DNA of 64,000 nucleotides from Oikopleura dioica (Eukaryota > Chordata > Appendicularia > Copelata > Oikopleuridae), in contig OU015567.1 in NCBI GenBank assembly GCA_907165135.1, positions 13,335,001 to 13,399,000 on the forward strand. Direction: 5' to 3'. The notes below the pieces were generated by a model that saw nothing but the letters and a program-made list of their open reading frames with translations, ran no database searches and was not told where the DNA came from. Within the stretch, counting starts at the first letter, position 1, and each line of letters begins with the position of its first letter. Both the position numbers and the translations under genes were made by a program. This document shows positions 11,207 through 23,510 of this stretch, piece by piece.

Positions 11207-14200
11207 ATGAGATTGTTCGTTTTTTGCCTTGGGGTCACCCTTGGCCAGATCAACCTGTTCAAACCCTTTGATCCAAATGATCGCCCAGAGAGTCGCATTG
11301 ATTACGAGGATCCTGAATACCTAGATATCGTCAATTGCTGGCGTCTTCCAAGAGAACAAGATGGTAGCATGCACCACATCCCCTACAACTACACCGTCGA
11401 GCTTATTCAGCATGGGTTCTATGAGTCAGACAAAGTCGATGGCTTCTTTCGATTCGAAGGCGAATCCACTGTTCTCATTGAGTCTCGCACTCTCTCTCGC
11501 TTCATCGTCATGCACTCTGGAAAGAACTTCGACTTCACTGTTACAAACGTTTGGCTAGATGGAGTTGAATACGACAAGTTTGAGCAGTACAGCGAAAAGA
11601 ACTATCTGATCATTCAAAATGATCTCGCTACCTGGCCTATCGGTTCATTTCACGAAATAAAAGTCAAGTTTAATGGTGCCATCCGAAAAGACAACTCCGG
11701 GCTTTACGAAACCAGCTACCCCGATGCTGATGGAAATGTCCACTACATGGCAGGGACTCAAATGGAGTGCTGCGGAGCTAGAAAAATGTTCCCATGCTTC
11801 GATGAGCCCGAATACAAGGCATATTTTGATATGACTGTTCATACAAAGTACCCAGAATATCATGCGATTTTCAACACCGAGCAGGAATCGGTTGGTCCAT
11901 CACCACTTGGAGGCGACTATTATGTGACCAAATTCGATAGAACAATGAAGATGCCTACATATCTTCTCGCAATGGTCATTTCTGACTACGACAGAAGTCT
12001 CGTCGCTCGATCTCCAGAAACTGACACATCTGTAACTATCCTTGGACCCAAAGTCAGACTCGACAACGGGGAGGGAGATTATGGCCTTCAGCTTGCAATG
12101 GACATTATTGACGGGTTCTCCGCATTCTATGGTTACAACTATGCTGACTCTTTCCTGCCAGGCCGTGCAAAATCTGACCAAGTCGGTCTGTCGGACTTCC
12201 TTGCCGGTGCCATGGAAAACTGGGGCTTGGTTACATATCAGAACTTCTTGATCTATATCCTCCCAGAAGAGCAATTCGAATATAACGTCATGTCCGTCGC
12301 TACTGTTTTCGGTCATGAGCTTCAGCATCAATGGACCGGCAATCTCATCACGTGTACCTGGTGGGATGAGATTTGGATCAATGAGGCATTTGCAGATATC
12401 GGTGGCTACCTTGCTCTCAAATGGGCTGAGCCTACTTGGAACCTTGAAAATGAGTTCATCGTGAACGAGCTTTTCAGAGCTCTCCGTTTCGACGACAGAA
12501 CTTCATCGAGACCACTGATCAACAAGCAGAACAACAACGGAGGAAAGGTAGAGAATCCAGCTGAAATCATGTTGCAGTTCGATCTCATTGCTTATCAAAA
12601 AGGAGGATCAATTGTCAGAATGATGATCTACTGCATGGGTGAGGACCGATGGCAACTCGGCATGCAAGATTATCTTCAAGCTAACAAATTCTCTAACACC
12701 GACGGCGAGATTTACTTCAAACACATGCAGAGCGCTCTTGACTCTTACCCAGCCGTCGATGGATGGGATCTTCCATACGACCACTCAGGAGCGACTCCCT
12801 TCAACAAAACTTTCGACGGATGGGTTCGCCAAATGGGATATCCAGTTCTTCGCGCCCAAGCTGATCAGAATCTCTTCCTTGTTTCTCAATCCCGATATTT
12901 GCAAACTGGCGAGAACATTAACGAACCACCAAGCTCACTGGACTACAAATGGACTGTGCCTCTTCCAGCACTTGACCAGGACAACAAAATTGTCATGAAT
13001 TGGATGCTATCTAATGAAACTACTGTCGGTGTGCCTAAAAATCTCTGGTTCGATCCCGAGGGCAAGATTTACGCGTATTACATTATCGAAGACTACCAAG
13101 AGCTTAAAAAGCAAGTCAATGACATTTTCCTCCGAGAAGAAAAGGCCGCGATCGGCTTGATTCCTTTCTTTCCTAAGGACTTCCACAATGGTGTCGCCAA
13201 ATATCTGCATAGTTACTGGAAGACTATGGTTGCTGATATGACTTACGGATCACAGTACTTCCACATCATGGAATTGACAAGGATTTTCACGATTCCAAGT
13301 CTTGCTGATGGCGTTCAGCGCTGGCCGATGTGGAACACGCTTGCTTACGTTTTCAACAGGATTGTGGCGCCTAATGGACGGGAGACTGCTTCGTACTCGG
13401 CGCGGAAAATGATGATGTTCTCAAGCTCTCGAAAGCTCTGGGCGGACTACATGGGACCGCTAGCTAAGGGCGCTGTCGCCAACGTTTTCCCTGAGTATCG
13501 AGACGGTGGGTCACATGACGCTAAAAGAGCAGTAAGAGATGTCGTCGATTGGGCTTGTTTCCACAACGAAGAAAGGTTAGCTCAATTTGTTAGGCGTTTT
13601 CTTAAACCAATTTTAGCTGTTTATCCGCTGCCGCAAGCAACTTTGCAAAGGTTATGTCAGGCGAAAAAACGTGGGATGAAATCAACATCAACATGCGGGA
13701 TCTGTCCAAAAACTATGGAATTCGCGCGGGAGGCAAGAAAGAAGTAGACTTCATCAAGCAGGAAATTTACTCTGGAAGCTCAAACGAAGCAACTGTTGCT
13801 ATTCGAACTCTATCTTATATGAATGCTCAGAGCGCAGGTAACCCGTCAAAGCAAGGCACATCATATTACGATCTTTTCAGACTTGGGATTTGAGCTCTTC
13901 AATGAGCTTTTGGGAAATCAAGATTCAGCAAATTTGGCGACTGCGCTTCAAGAATTCGCCCGACAAACTGAAACGCGTGATTTCACGATCAGTTATCTTC
14001 AAGGTTAGATTTTAAAAAATAGTTTACTAGTTATGAATTTCATCTTAGAATACGGAAATGTGGTCAACACTTGGATCAAAAATGGAATGGGAGAGGTTGT
14101 GAGCAATCTCTGCGCGTATATTCAGACTCAAGATGGTACTTATAACAATAGGGATAGTATATATAAAGATTTTTAGAATACGATGAGATCATGAAGATCA

Positions 14201-14355
14201 GAGATTTAATTGGACTCGATGATCTTTCTGTGGAAGCAATCGGTCAGTTCCGAGCTTGCGAAGAGCGATTGGAGCAAAACTCCGACTTTATGAATGCGTA
14301 TGGATCCCAGATTATCTACTGGCTTCGTAATTACGATCCAAACTATCCTCTTTGA
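11207..14355 (+). CDS. secreted M1-family aminopeptidase (aminopeptidase N-like)
   Basis: The protein begins with a short cleavable-looking signal (MRLFVFCLGVTLGQ) and has no later membrane anchor, so it is probably secreted. It carries the M1 exopeptidase motif GAMENWG at about residue 334 and the zinc site HELQH at 370-374, with the third ligand, Glu in NEAFAD, 18 residues later at 393, the standard M1 spacing. The usual HELAHQWFGN is HELQHQWTGN here, which leaves all three ligands and the catalytic Glu intact. The first exon is unusually long (11207 to about 13575). Four short introns follow, and the C-terminal helical ERAP1-C-like domain ends at the TGA at 14353. An AATAAA follows at about 14369. 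Likely action is removal of N-terminal residues from extracellular peptides; substrate preference is unknown. Confidence 0.9.
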
Positions 14356-14417
14356 ATATTTATTCTAAATAAAACATAGTCTCAAGTAAAAATCTTTGTT
14401 GAAATGTTAACTTGCTT

Positions 14418-15357
14418 TCAAGGCTCACTTATAAAAGAATCAGCTCTCCAGATGAGTGTGTCTTCTTCGCAAATAATTTTTTCGTCTTCGTCGTAAAAGT
14501 GCTCTGAAAATTGATAAAAAGCTTGTTTTCCTGAAGATTTACTCTTTCGTATTTGTCTTGAATAGCCACCAAGTTGACTGACTTTCGGCAACATGAATTT
14601 CCCATCTCGAATCGGTCCATCGCCATCCCAATCGCCTTCGAAAGAAAATTTTGAGCATTTCAGAGTCACTTTCCCGACGAGTTGCCCTTTCTCCCATGTC
14701 CCCGAGATGCTTTCTCCGTGAGACGCGTAGACATATTTCCCGCTTCCATGTTTGAGATCGTTTTCCCAGTTTCCCTTCAAGGAATGGATTGCTCAAAACT
14801 CTTGCTCTTTTTTAGTTGATCACCTGATATCGGTCTCCATTCGGGTACGTGTAAACACCCATTCCATGCTTCATATTATTTGACCAGTGACCGGAGTAAG
14901 TTGCTCTATAATTTTATGAAGAAATGAAGTCTTTAGAGTTTTTACCCATCGGGATACCAAAAGGTTCCGTTTCCATTTCGCATGTTCCGCTTGTAAAATC
15001 CAACATATTTTGCATGAGGAAGAATTTCATCTGTCGTCTCACTAGAACCTTGATGCCGACGAAAAATGTATTTTCCTTCTCCGTAGCGCAGACCATTCTT
15101 GTAGCTTCCTTCGAAAATGTCACCATTCGGGAGCAGAGCTTTTCCGTAACCATGTCTTTGCCCTTCAAAATCGGTTGTTTTTGGTCGCTAGAAATACTCT
15201 ACCAGCTTCATTTCTTTCTCCTTCGTATTCGCCAATATCTTCTATGTAAGATGACCCAAGTGATTCTGTACCTAAATACTCTCATAAGATGCTTTTTTTG
15301 TGACGGACACAAACTTGATCGTGCATTAGTAAAGTGATGTTGGCCAGCATAAGCCAT
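14418..15357 (-). CDS. RSPH1: radial spoke head 1 homologue, MORN-repeat protein
   Basis: After a short first exon (start codon 15357-15355) the protein reads IEDIGEYEGERNEAG, almost identical to the start of vertebrate RSPH1. A run of MORN repeats follows (GxRHGYGKALLPNGDIFEGSY, KNGLRYGEGKYIF, MRNGNGTFWYPDG, MKHGMGVYTYPNGDRY, DLKHGSGKYVYA). Introns are about 40-50 bp with GT-AG borders. The C-terminal third lacks the long acidic tail of the human protein and ends ..WRADSFISEP. RSPH1 is part of the radial spoke head of motile 9+2 cilia and sperm flagella. The gene is convergent with the aminopeptidase, with only 62 bp between the two stop codons. Confidence 0.85.
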
Positions 15358-15679
15358 TCTTTCTCTATTCTAAATTTCAGCCGAATTACACCCAAACTCA
15401 TTTGAAACTCAAATTTGGAAGCCACTCGTAAATTATTAAATACTAGTTTTATAATACCAAGGAAGCTGTATTCATGACTCGCATGGTTTCTTATCAAACT
15501 CTTGAGCAATGAGAATCAAGCTCGATTCAATATTCCTTCTTCAGTGAAGACTCAGCAGTAAAACTTTTGCATTTCATTGATTTATCTCTAGAACGCTACT
15601 GTTTGCATCCATTATTTTCGAGTTCTGCTTTAGTTCCGAGAAATCACTCACAAAGAAGGTAAAACGCCGAAATTGCGAA

Positions 15680-18194
15680 ATGCAGCGGAACTCAAAATTC
15701 AATAGCGGCGGTCATTTAACCAAAAAACAGAGGTAGAGGGCGAAAATGAAAAATCTTCAATTATTTTTAAAAATTGTAAACAAAATTTTCAACCTTTTAC
15801 AGGCAAAGGCTGACATGTGAGTTCACACTTGACGATTACCGAAGTAGCAGCGATGATAGTGATGAAGAATACACGGAGGAATCGGGAGGTCGCCGTCGAT
15901 CGGTCGTTTCAGCATATGCGCGGAGAACAATCACAGCACTCATCGGCGTCAGTAAAGTTCATCAACACAGAATAGGATCAGATAATATGCGACAAAGAGA
16001 GCTGGAACGAATCATGTAATGCCTAAATCTTCCAGTGACAGGTTCTCATCGTTGTTTTCAGAGACTCCCCGTTTGTAATCCATCCTTATTCAAACTTTCG
16101 CCTTATATTCGACGCGATAACGACGATAATACTCATCCTTAACCTTATTTTCATTCCAATTATTGTGACGTTTCCAAAGTATGACAGGTAAAATCCTCTT
16201 ATTTTATTTGATTCAAGAAATAATACTTTAGCATTTATCAGATGATTCGGCCGGACAAGAGCTATCCGTTAATTTCTTTTTGGTTGATGTTCGTTTCAGG
16301 AAATTGTTCAAAACCTTGAGCTCGAAAATCGATCTTGCTGAAGGAATTTCGAACAATTTCAAGACATCTGGTTCACACTCGATATCATAATGAATTTTCG
16401 AACTGGATATATTGAAGCAGACACAGCAGTGCTAAATGGTAGGAAAATTGATTATTAGAAAATGTTTTTATCGAATCAAAGTGAAAAAGATACGAAAAAA
16501 GTATCTGCGCGGCTGGTTTTGGTTTGATCTTATTGCTACGATTCCACTTGATCAGGTAAAACAAAAAAAAAATACTAAAGATCGTTATTTTTACTTAGGT
16601 TGCTGAACTTTTCAGTCGAACTGACGTTTATGGAGCGTCAGGCCGACTCGTGAGATCGGGACTTGAAGTCGAAGATAGACAGGAAGCTGCAATGGACATC
16701 GTTCGATATTTTAAATTTATACGACTTACGAAGGTCGCTGGCTTACTCAGGAAGGTTCAATCGATATTCCATTTTTCCACTTATATAATATCCGTTCTTA
16801 TTGAATCATTTAAAGACTTGTGCGATTGACGAAGCTTGTCCGAAATTTCCAAGACGTCCATTCGAGCTGGATCAACATCGAGAGCGTCAAAGCAGTTCTG
16901 AAAATCGCAAGTTTTGCGGTGATTCTACTTGTTTGGATTCATATCGCCGGATGCTTGCAGTTTTTGATCCCGACACTCAACCCTGCATATCCTCATATGG
17001 AAAGTTGGTCGGTCGCGAGTGACCTGAACAAGGATACAGTTTCTTTCTCGTTTCAATACAAAAAGTCTCTATTCCGTTCGCTCAGTCACATGTTCTGCAT
17101 CGGTTACGGAACCATGGCACCACAATGTATCGATGATCTCTGGATGATGTTTTTGTAAGTTTATGGTAGCAAAGAAGATCATAATTATTCATTAGCTCGA
17201 TATTTATCGGAGATCTACTGAAAGCGGTCTTCATCGGCGGTGCTTCATCGATGATGCAGATGATGGACGCGTCAAAAAGACTTTACACGGAAAAGCTCAA
17301 CGCAGTAACTGAATATATGGAGCACAAGAGACTTCCTTCCTATACCCGCCAAAGACTTCTTGACTATTACGAAAAACGATATCAAGGTATTTAATTTCCT
17401 CCATTATATAATTTACTTTTTACAACAGGAAAAATGTTTGACGAAGAAAAAGTGCTGGCAACTCTCAATCCAATCCTCCGAAAAGCTCTGATTCGCCACA
17501 ACCGGAAAGATCTTGTCGAAAAAGTCCCGTTTTTCGACAAATGTCCTGCTTCATTCATCGATGAGGTTCTTCATGTCATGCGTCTCGAGATGTATCTCAA
17601 AGACGACAAGATCATTCGCCAAGGTGCAGTTGGAAACAAGATGTTTTTCATTCAAAGTGGCATGTGCTTGATTATTTTTGGCAATTTAAAAAAACGGAAA
17701 AGGAAATCGCTAGGTACTCTTCGTTGATTCAACATCTAATTATCTTAAAAAATTCAGTATTGCAAGAAGGAGACTTTTTCGGGGAAATATCACTTCTTAT
17801 TCCCGATACAAAACGAACTGCTACAGTCATTGCTAGAGATGCAACTTACGTTTACTCACTCAAATACAAAGATTTTACGAAAATTCTCGACATGTATCCG
17901 AATATCAAAGAAAAGATGGAGAAGATAGCGGAGGAACGACTCGCGCAAACGATTGCTCAGACAGAGAATCAGAGCAGCAGCGATTCAGAACCAGTCGAAG
18001 ACGGCTCCAAAATTTACCCGTGGCCCGATTACACAACTGACATCGAGGACGAGTCCGTCACCTTTGAAGCACCTACATTTACAGTACAACGACCTGAATC
18101 GGAAATGACCGTCAATGCTGCTTTCGACAATGTACCTATGTTCTCGATCAATGTTGATGCTCCTTCTGACGAAAGCCTACACGAAAACGCATAG
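15680..18194 (+). CDS. HCN: HCN-type hyperpolarization-activated cyclic-nucleotide-gated channel
   Basis: The conserved HCN N-terminal domain ends in FVIHPYSNFRL, followed by S1 (LILNLIFIPIIVTF), S2/S3 (WFTLDIIMNFRTG, YLRGWFWFDLIATIPLD) and an S4 with spaced basic residues (RYFKFIRLTKVAGLLR..RLTKLVR). The pore loop has the HCN selectivity filter CIGYG. The C-linker (YTRQRLLDYYEKRYQGKMFDEE) and cyclic-nucleotide-binding domain (FFGEISLL...KRTATV, with the conserved Glu and Arg) are intact. Start is set at ATG 15680, whose short exon joins in frame across intron 15733-15802. The intron at 16300-16363 starts with GA: exon end WLMFVSD must join IWFTLD as in other HCN proteins. Expected to carry a mixed Na/K pacemaker current modulated by cAMP. 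Confidence 0.9.
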
Positions 18195-18359
18195 AAATCC
18201 GAACTGACTGTTGTTTCTATTTATTTTATTTTTATAATCCTGCCTTTTAAAAATATATTATTTTCTATAATTTTGATGTATTCTTCATAGAAAAGTTCAG
18301 TCAGTTTGTCGTAGATCTCAAATAGATGGTTGTGTGTTGTCTCAAGCTTGGCGAATGAT

Positions 18360-18873
18360 TTACTCTTCATCAGTGTACTCGTCAGAGTACTCGTATTCAT
18401 ACTCGCCATCTTCATCAGCAGCTGGAGCCGAAGGAGCTGGGGCGGCAGGAGCAGCTGGTGGTGGGCCAGCAGGGAACTTTGGTGGAGAGGGGAAAGAAGG
18501 TGGAGCACCAGTTGGGGGCTTGTAAGCCGGAACGGCGTCCTTCTCATCGTAGTAAAATCCTTGCTGCTTGTCGTAGTAGAAGCCCTAGATATTTTATTTA
18601 TCGACAGAAAAAAGCTGATAGAAGTACCTGTTTCTGGCTCTTATCGTAATAGAAACCGTCGTAGTAGAAACCGTTGTAATAGAAACCATCCTTGACGCCG
18701 TTATCTAAAGCCTTCTTGGTCTTGTCGTTTTGGTAGTAGAACCCATCGTAGTAGAAGCCATTCTGCTCTTGCTGATAGTAGAAGCCATCAGAAGGCTTGT
18801 AGAGAGTGGACTGGGCGGCCTGGTCGTAGTAAAAACCGTTGTAGTAAAATCCTTGGTCGTAGTAAAAACCCAT
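18360..18873 (-). CDS. GFYY-repeat protein with proline-rich and acidic tail
   Basis: Two exons (intron 18585-18627, GT-AG, 43 bp) encode about 155 residues. The first two thirds hold eleven GFYY[D/N/Q] units, often directly joined as in NGFYYD or DGFYYDGFYYD, separated by short polar linkers. Then come a Pro/Ala-rich stretch (PPSFPSPPKFPAGPPPAAP) and a tail of alternating Glu/Tyr/Asp (GEYEYEYSDEYTDEE). There is no signal peptide or membrane segment. I recognise no family. Repeated aromatic pairs with Gly and an acidic tail suggest self-associating or adhesive material, or an intracellular scaffold; this is inference only. The splice junction falls exactly between repeat units. Confidence 0.75.
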
Positions 18874-19061
18874 TTTCTCGAGGTATGAATCTGATCAGAT
18901 TCTACATCCGCCATTTTATTTCCTTACTTGAGCGGAAGTGAATTGAGATGGAGAAAATATATTTTCAATGAAAACAAAGAAGAATAACAAAAAAGCTCAA
19001 AAAATAGTCAGTAATGAAAATAGGCCAGAGTGTCTATTTTGTATAATTAATGCAGTGGTAT

Positions 19062-19673
19062 TCAAATAGACGCGTTTTTGATTAGTCGTTCGCGTTCAGC
19101 TTGATTTTCTTGAAGTCGCTGGTAATGAATGGCATCGTTATTGCTAAAAATGAATAATTCGGTCAATTTTATAAGCTCACGTTGTCCAAATACAGCAAGT
19201 TATCATGAGCACTATCAAGTAGAACATAACGAAGAAAGAAATTATCCCAGAAATTAATCGTGTCGGGTGGTCGGTCCAATATTGAGAGTACTTAAAAATT
19301 GTTAGTAGTTCTATAAAATCAAAGATTCGTACAGTGTGGAAGCCGTAGCCACTGTCGTAAGGAATACTGTAGATTGGAGGGGCGTTAGGCCGTCGGTATA
19401 CTGGCATATAAACAGGTTTTCGTCGTCTTAGTGGATATCTGGCCACGGGATTTTGAGCCTGATCAGGACTCAAATCTTCCTGCTTCTGATCATCGTCGGG
19501 AAGCTTTGGTTAGTTTGAGATACGAATTAATGAAAATTTGTTACCTCCTCTATTTCCAAAATATTTTCCGGAGCATCAACATAAAAATCTGGTTCGCCTC
19601 TCTCTATCTCACTTATATACCGGCATTCAAACAAATGCAAACTTACAAAGATAGCAAAAAGAGAAGTTTTCAT
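19062..19673 (-). CDS. small type I single-pass membrane protein
   Basis: Spliced from four exons with short GT-AG introns (the last about 19141-19178). The N-terminus (MKTSLFAIFVSLHLFECRY) looks like a signal peptide. A short acidic region, a basic/proline-rich ectodomain with PVYMPVYRRPNAPPIYSIPY, one transmembrane helix (ISFFVMFYLIVLMITCCIW) and a charged cytoplasmic tail of about 25 residues ending ..RERLIKNASI follow. No family recognised. It lies in a same-strand run 163 bp downstream of the J-domain gene. Confidence 0.6.
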
Positions 19674-19836
19674 TTTCTGTTAGTTTATTTTAGCAGTTGT
19701 CTCGGACAGCGGAATAAAACAAAAATTCTAGAAGAAGAGTGAATATGTTCAGGAGACTCTTAGCAAAATTTTGTTGAGGGTTTTTCAATTGGCAGAGGTG
19801 TTTGAATTTTTTGGCATTATTGAAGGAAACGCTTTC

Positions 19837-21619
19837 TTAGATGCCCTTCACGGATCCGGAGTACAAGTTGTTCGCGACCATAGAAATTTGCTCACAGAGA
19901 GCCTTCCAATCGTCATCGTATTTTGAGTTTCTTATTGAGGAAATTTATGTTTTGTTAAGAAAAAGATTGTCTACCTGTCCGGATGATACAATCGCGTCGC
20001 TTTTGTAAGGCAGTCCTTGATGTTTTCGGCGGTTCCTGTAACTTTGGGCATCTGAGAATGTTAACCAAGGTAATTTTTACGAGTACTTACTGTGCCTCTC
20101 TTCGGAGGGTGATTTCTAGCCAAGTAATTGAGGAATTTCGCTGGGGGCTTGCTGCTGAAGTCCTCTTTTTTGAATCTCTCAATAACTTCGGCACCCTTTT
20201 TGGATGGCTTGAATGTAACTCCAAAATGAGTCATCTCCGCGCTAAAATATTTTTAAAACGATAATAAAGATTGTTAAAGTCTTACGCGACTTTAGCGAGA
20301 TATTCTCTAGCTCTCTTCAACCAGTAGAATTCCTTGGTGTAGCCATTTTCGAGAGCCAGACGCATGCACTCCTTGTAGTACTCCTTGGCTTTGATTTTAG
20401 CGTGCGGTCGCTCATCAAATTCGACGTAGACGTACGCCATCTCAGCGGCAATAACGCATCTTGCTTTCTGGTCGATGTCGATAGTCTGGTCATATCCTCT
20501 TTTCTGAAAGAATAATTAGAATGGTGATATTAGTTAAAATTGTACCATTAGGTCCAACGCGTCAATAACACCTGCTTGACGTCTTCTATTTTTGATGGCT
20601 CTGCTCATCAGTTCCCTTGCTTGGTATAAGTTTTGGAGGCCTGCTGTTCGAGAGAGGTTGTCTTCAAGCTCCAAGAGCATTTCGTTGAGCTCATCCTTCT
20701 TTTCCTCCGATAGAACCTCTTTGTTGACATCTACAAATTCATGGAGACTTGAAAGTGAAATGTGCCTTACGTGGTAAGAGAGACTCGATTTCCTTGAGAA
20801 ATAACATCTCCAGCCTCGTTTTGTCCTGAAACCAAGTTCGTACGTTCTCGATGTTTTCATACGGCGTCGCACGAATTTCTCGAAGGTAATCCTTGTACTT
20901 CAGCCCTTCGTAGTTGAGCTGCTCACAGACTTCCATCAAGCTCACTGCCTTCACTTGAAGATGATTTGGGAGAAGAAGCAATCCTGCGGACAAATAGGGT
21001 AGGGCAATTTCTTTGAAGCTAAAGTCGTAGTCGGATCTGGAAATTTCCTTTATTTGTTCGAGGGCATTAATGCAAACAGCAATTTTCTTGTCATTTTCCT
21101 TTTCAAGGTCCGTTTCTTTAAACATTTCAGTCAGGCATGTCTTGCAATGAATTCTTACCGATAGAATCTGCAAAATCGCAACTCAATGCTCCGTATCTAA
21201 CCGCCTCGACAAAATTGACCATAGCTTGCTCGTAGCTAGAAACAGCGCCCTTCTCGAGCTTGAGTTTGGTGAACATAGCTTCAACGTCATGGGCGGCATC
21301 GCAAGGAAGATTCTCTTCTTTCGCCAAATTGTAGTACAGCTCTCCAAGCCGATTGTAGCAGTTGCTGAGCGACTTTGAGATGGAGATTTTTTCGATAATG
21401 CCTGGCCGAGATCGGAGAAATTCGACGGTCTGAAGTTAACTCACACTTTTTTCTACTTGCTATCAAAGTTACCTTGTATGCATTTGTGAAATGTCGAATA
21501 GCCGATTTTAGGAAGTCGATTTTCTTCGCAAATTGAGCCGCATTCATGAAGTGAATGAATGAAGTTTTGCCACTTTCCCGGTTTATCTTGGCGACATTGA
21601 TCGTCTTCGTGTCGTTCAT
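19837..21619 (-). CDS. helical-repeat (TPR-like) protein with C-terminal J-like domain
   Basis: Seven or so exons with 40-45 bp GT-AG introns give a protein of about 470 residues. Paired amphipathic helices resembling TPR units occupy most of it (AAQFAKKIDFLKSAIRHFTNAY, LGELYYNLAKEE, EQAMVNFVEAVRYGAL, AEMAYVYVEFDERPHAK and others). The last about 55 residues read as a J-domain core: a helix, then the diagnostic HPD tripeptide in ATRLYHPDRN, then KYDDDWKALCEQISMVANNL. Only the HPD side of a J domain is clear; helix I is weak. If real, it would stimulate an Hsp70 and bring clients through the helical repeats. The start is set at ATG 21619-21617. Confidence 0.55.
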
Positions 21620-21786
21620 CTTGGGCCGCTTGGTGCTTTCTCTTTTCAATGGTTTTATTTTGTGACTTGTTTCCCCTCACACCCGAATTTTAACAGGTTC
21701 GCTTCTGCAGAGCAAATTTGCCAAACTGAATCGTTCAAATAATAAAGTCTCAGATATGTTTTCCCTTTTTTGCCCACGTCTTTCAT

Positions 21787-22996
21787 TCAACCATTCCTTA
21801 TCGGTTCAGCCTTTCTTTTCAATGTATTTTTATTTTTACAGTCAGCCTCCTATAAGATTCATCATTAGTCAAGGAATAGGAACTTATTATTACCCCTTCC
21901 TGCTCTTCGGTGCTGTTTTCATTTTCCTGGCTCGGGCTTTTGTTTCCGGTCATGATTGAGCCAGAAGATTGACCGTCGGAGACGTTGATAATCTTCCCTT
22001 TGCTCTGTCCAATAGGTTCGAATTTGCCATCCGCACCTTTAACAGCATGTATAGTTTGTCCAGTGCTGTTGTCGTAAAGAAGGAACACTTCAGGCAGTTG
22101 ATCTCCGGTTTTGGCTTTTGGCTCATCTTGTGGTGATGCTGGTGACGGCGGCGATGGAGGTCTTGTTTCGGGTTCTGGCTCAGATGATATCGGTGATTGT
22201 GGAAGTGGTGATGATGGTGGCGGTGTCCTTGGCTCCGATGAAGGTTGATCATTTTGTCGAGCAGAAGGAGTTTTTATCACGTTGGTCGCCGTACTCATGT
22301 CCAGGTACTTTTCATAAGAGCCAGGTGTGTAGGAGTAGATCAGCTTGACCTCGTTGCCTATCGGTATCTTCGTCCGGAACTGTCTGCCACCAGGGAAAAG
22401 GGAGTAATCAGTCGGTTCAAAAATCTTGAAAGCTATAACGAAAAACGAACTTGGCTCCTTACCTTCAAATACTGGCAGTGTTCTGGGGAGCTGTCATCGT
22501 TGATTTGAATGAATGATTTAGGGTTGAGAAGGATTCGTTCCAAGATCTGCTTTGAAATTCGAACGTTAGTAGCCCACGGCGACTACAGTGTTTTTGTTGG
22601 AAAATTCATATAACCAGCATAAAATTACCTGATGTTCTGGAGTTGGCGGCATCGATTCAGGCTCCTCCTTCACCACGACCTCTTCTTTGACGTAGACTTC
22701 CTTGTATAATAATTTTTATTAAAACTAACAAAAGTATGGTTTCATTACTTCTTCACTTTCTTCTTCAGAGCTGTTCTCATCTTTCTCGATTATTTTTTGA
22801 AGACCCTCAATTCGTCGTGCAACCTTGTCCGTTTTTCTGAATCGTTGCGCTGTTTTTAGGTACTCCATCGCTTCGTACAACCGTTTTTCTCTGGCAGCCG
22901 TCTTTGCTTTCGCTAAAACAAGCCATCCTGACAAGAAACATTATTGAACTCACCCATAAATTGATCATATAGATTATCTTTGCTGTCTTCATTCAT
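21787..22996 (-). CDS. protein with N-terminal TPR resembling ERCC6L/PICH, without helicase
   Basis: The first about 60 residues (LYDQF..LVLAKAKTAAREK, EAMEYLKTAQRFRKTDKVAR, RIEGLQ) resemble the N-terminal TPR of ERCC6L/PICH in spacing and in the DKV..RI..LQ ending. No SNF2 ATPase follows. Instead come an acidic stretch, a short conserved-looking module (SPWATNVRISKQILERILLN, then IFEPTDYSLFPGGRQFRTKI) and a long Pro/Ser-rich disordered C-terminus. The intron after MNEDSKDNLYDQFM would be only 26 bp (GTGAGT..TTGTCAG). The last intron (44 bp) may be retained, which would give an alternative end at 21819. Function unknown; the similarity to PICH is weak. Confidence 0.5.
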
Positions 22997-23096
22997 GACT
23001 GCAAGTGCAGTTGAAAATCAGTTGATTTTCCTACCGTTGATGATTTCAGATTATCAAATCTGGTTCTAGAAGCGTATTTTTCTCTATTTTTTTACA

Positions 23097-23432
23097 ATGA
23101 TGAGTTCTGATGGGTGAGTTCCTGTCACAAGATGTTCTTGTTTTCAAACTTTTCTTGAAAGATCAGTCGAAAGGTGAGTCAACGAGATACACTCATGATT
23201 TTTCGATTTCTTCTTCTCAAGCTCTCTGTTTTTTTTCGAATGCAGAAAAAATGAAAGAAAACTTTGGAAACAGCGCTGCAATGCTATTTATAGAACGAAG
23301 AAGTGGGTCGTTTTTGGAAGGTGAGAAATTATCAAAAAAGCGTTTTGAAAATCAACTTGATCGAGAATGCGCAGGAGATCAAATGACCAAAACGAATTCA
23401 CGATTGAAATTTATTGTGACCGAATGAGTTGA
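23097..23432 (+). CDS. possible tiny spliced gene of unknown function
   Basis: Exons starting MMSSDG join across GTGAGT..AG introns to KNERKLWKQRCNAIYRTKKW, then RRSNDQNEFTIEIYCDRMS and a stop, about 50 residues. Another splice phase gives a different peptide ending ..RLKFIVTE at 23427, so the frame is not settled. A 12-nt micro-exon near 23162 is optional. The region lies head-to-head with the minus-strand PICH-like gene, about 100 bp away. It could also be an alternative leader. Confidence 0.3.
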
Positions 23433-23510
23433 CTTTATCAAAAACTGATGGATTTATCGATCTTCGTAGTGCTTTGAACGCTCGTTGCTTCGAATATGTA
23501 TTCCTACGTT

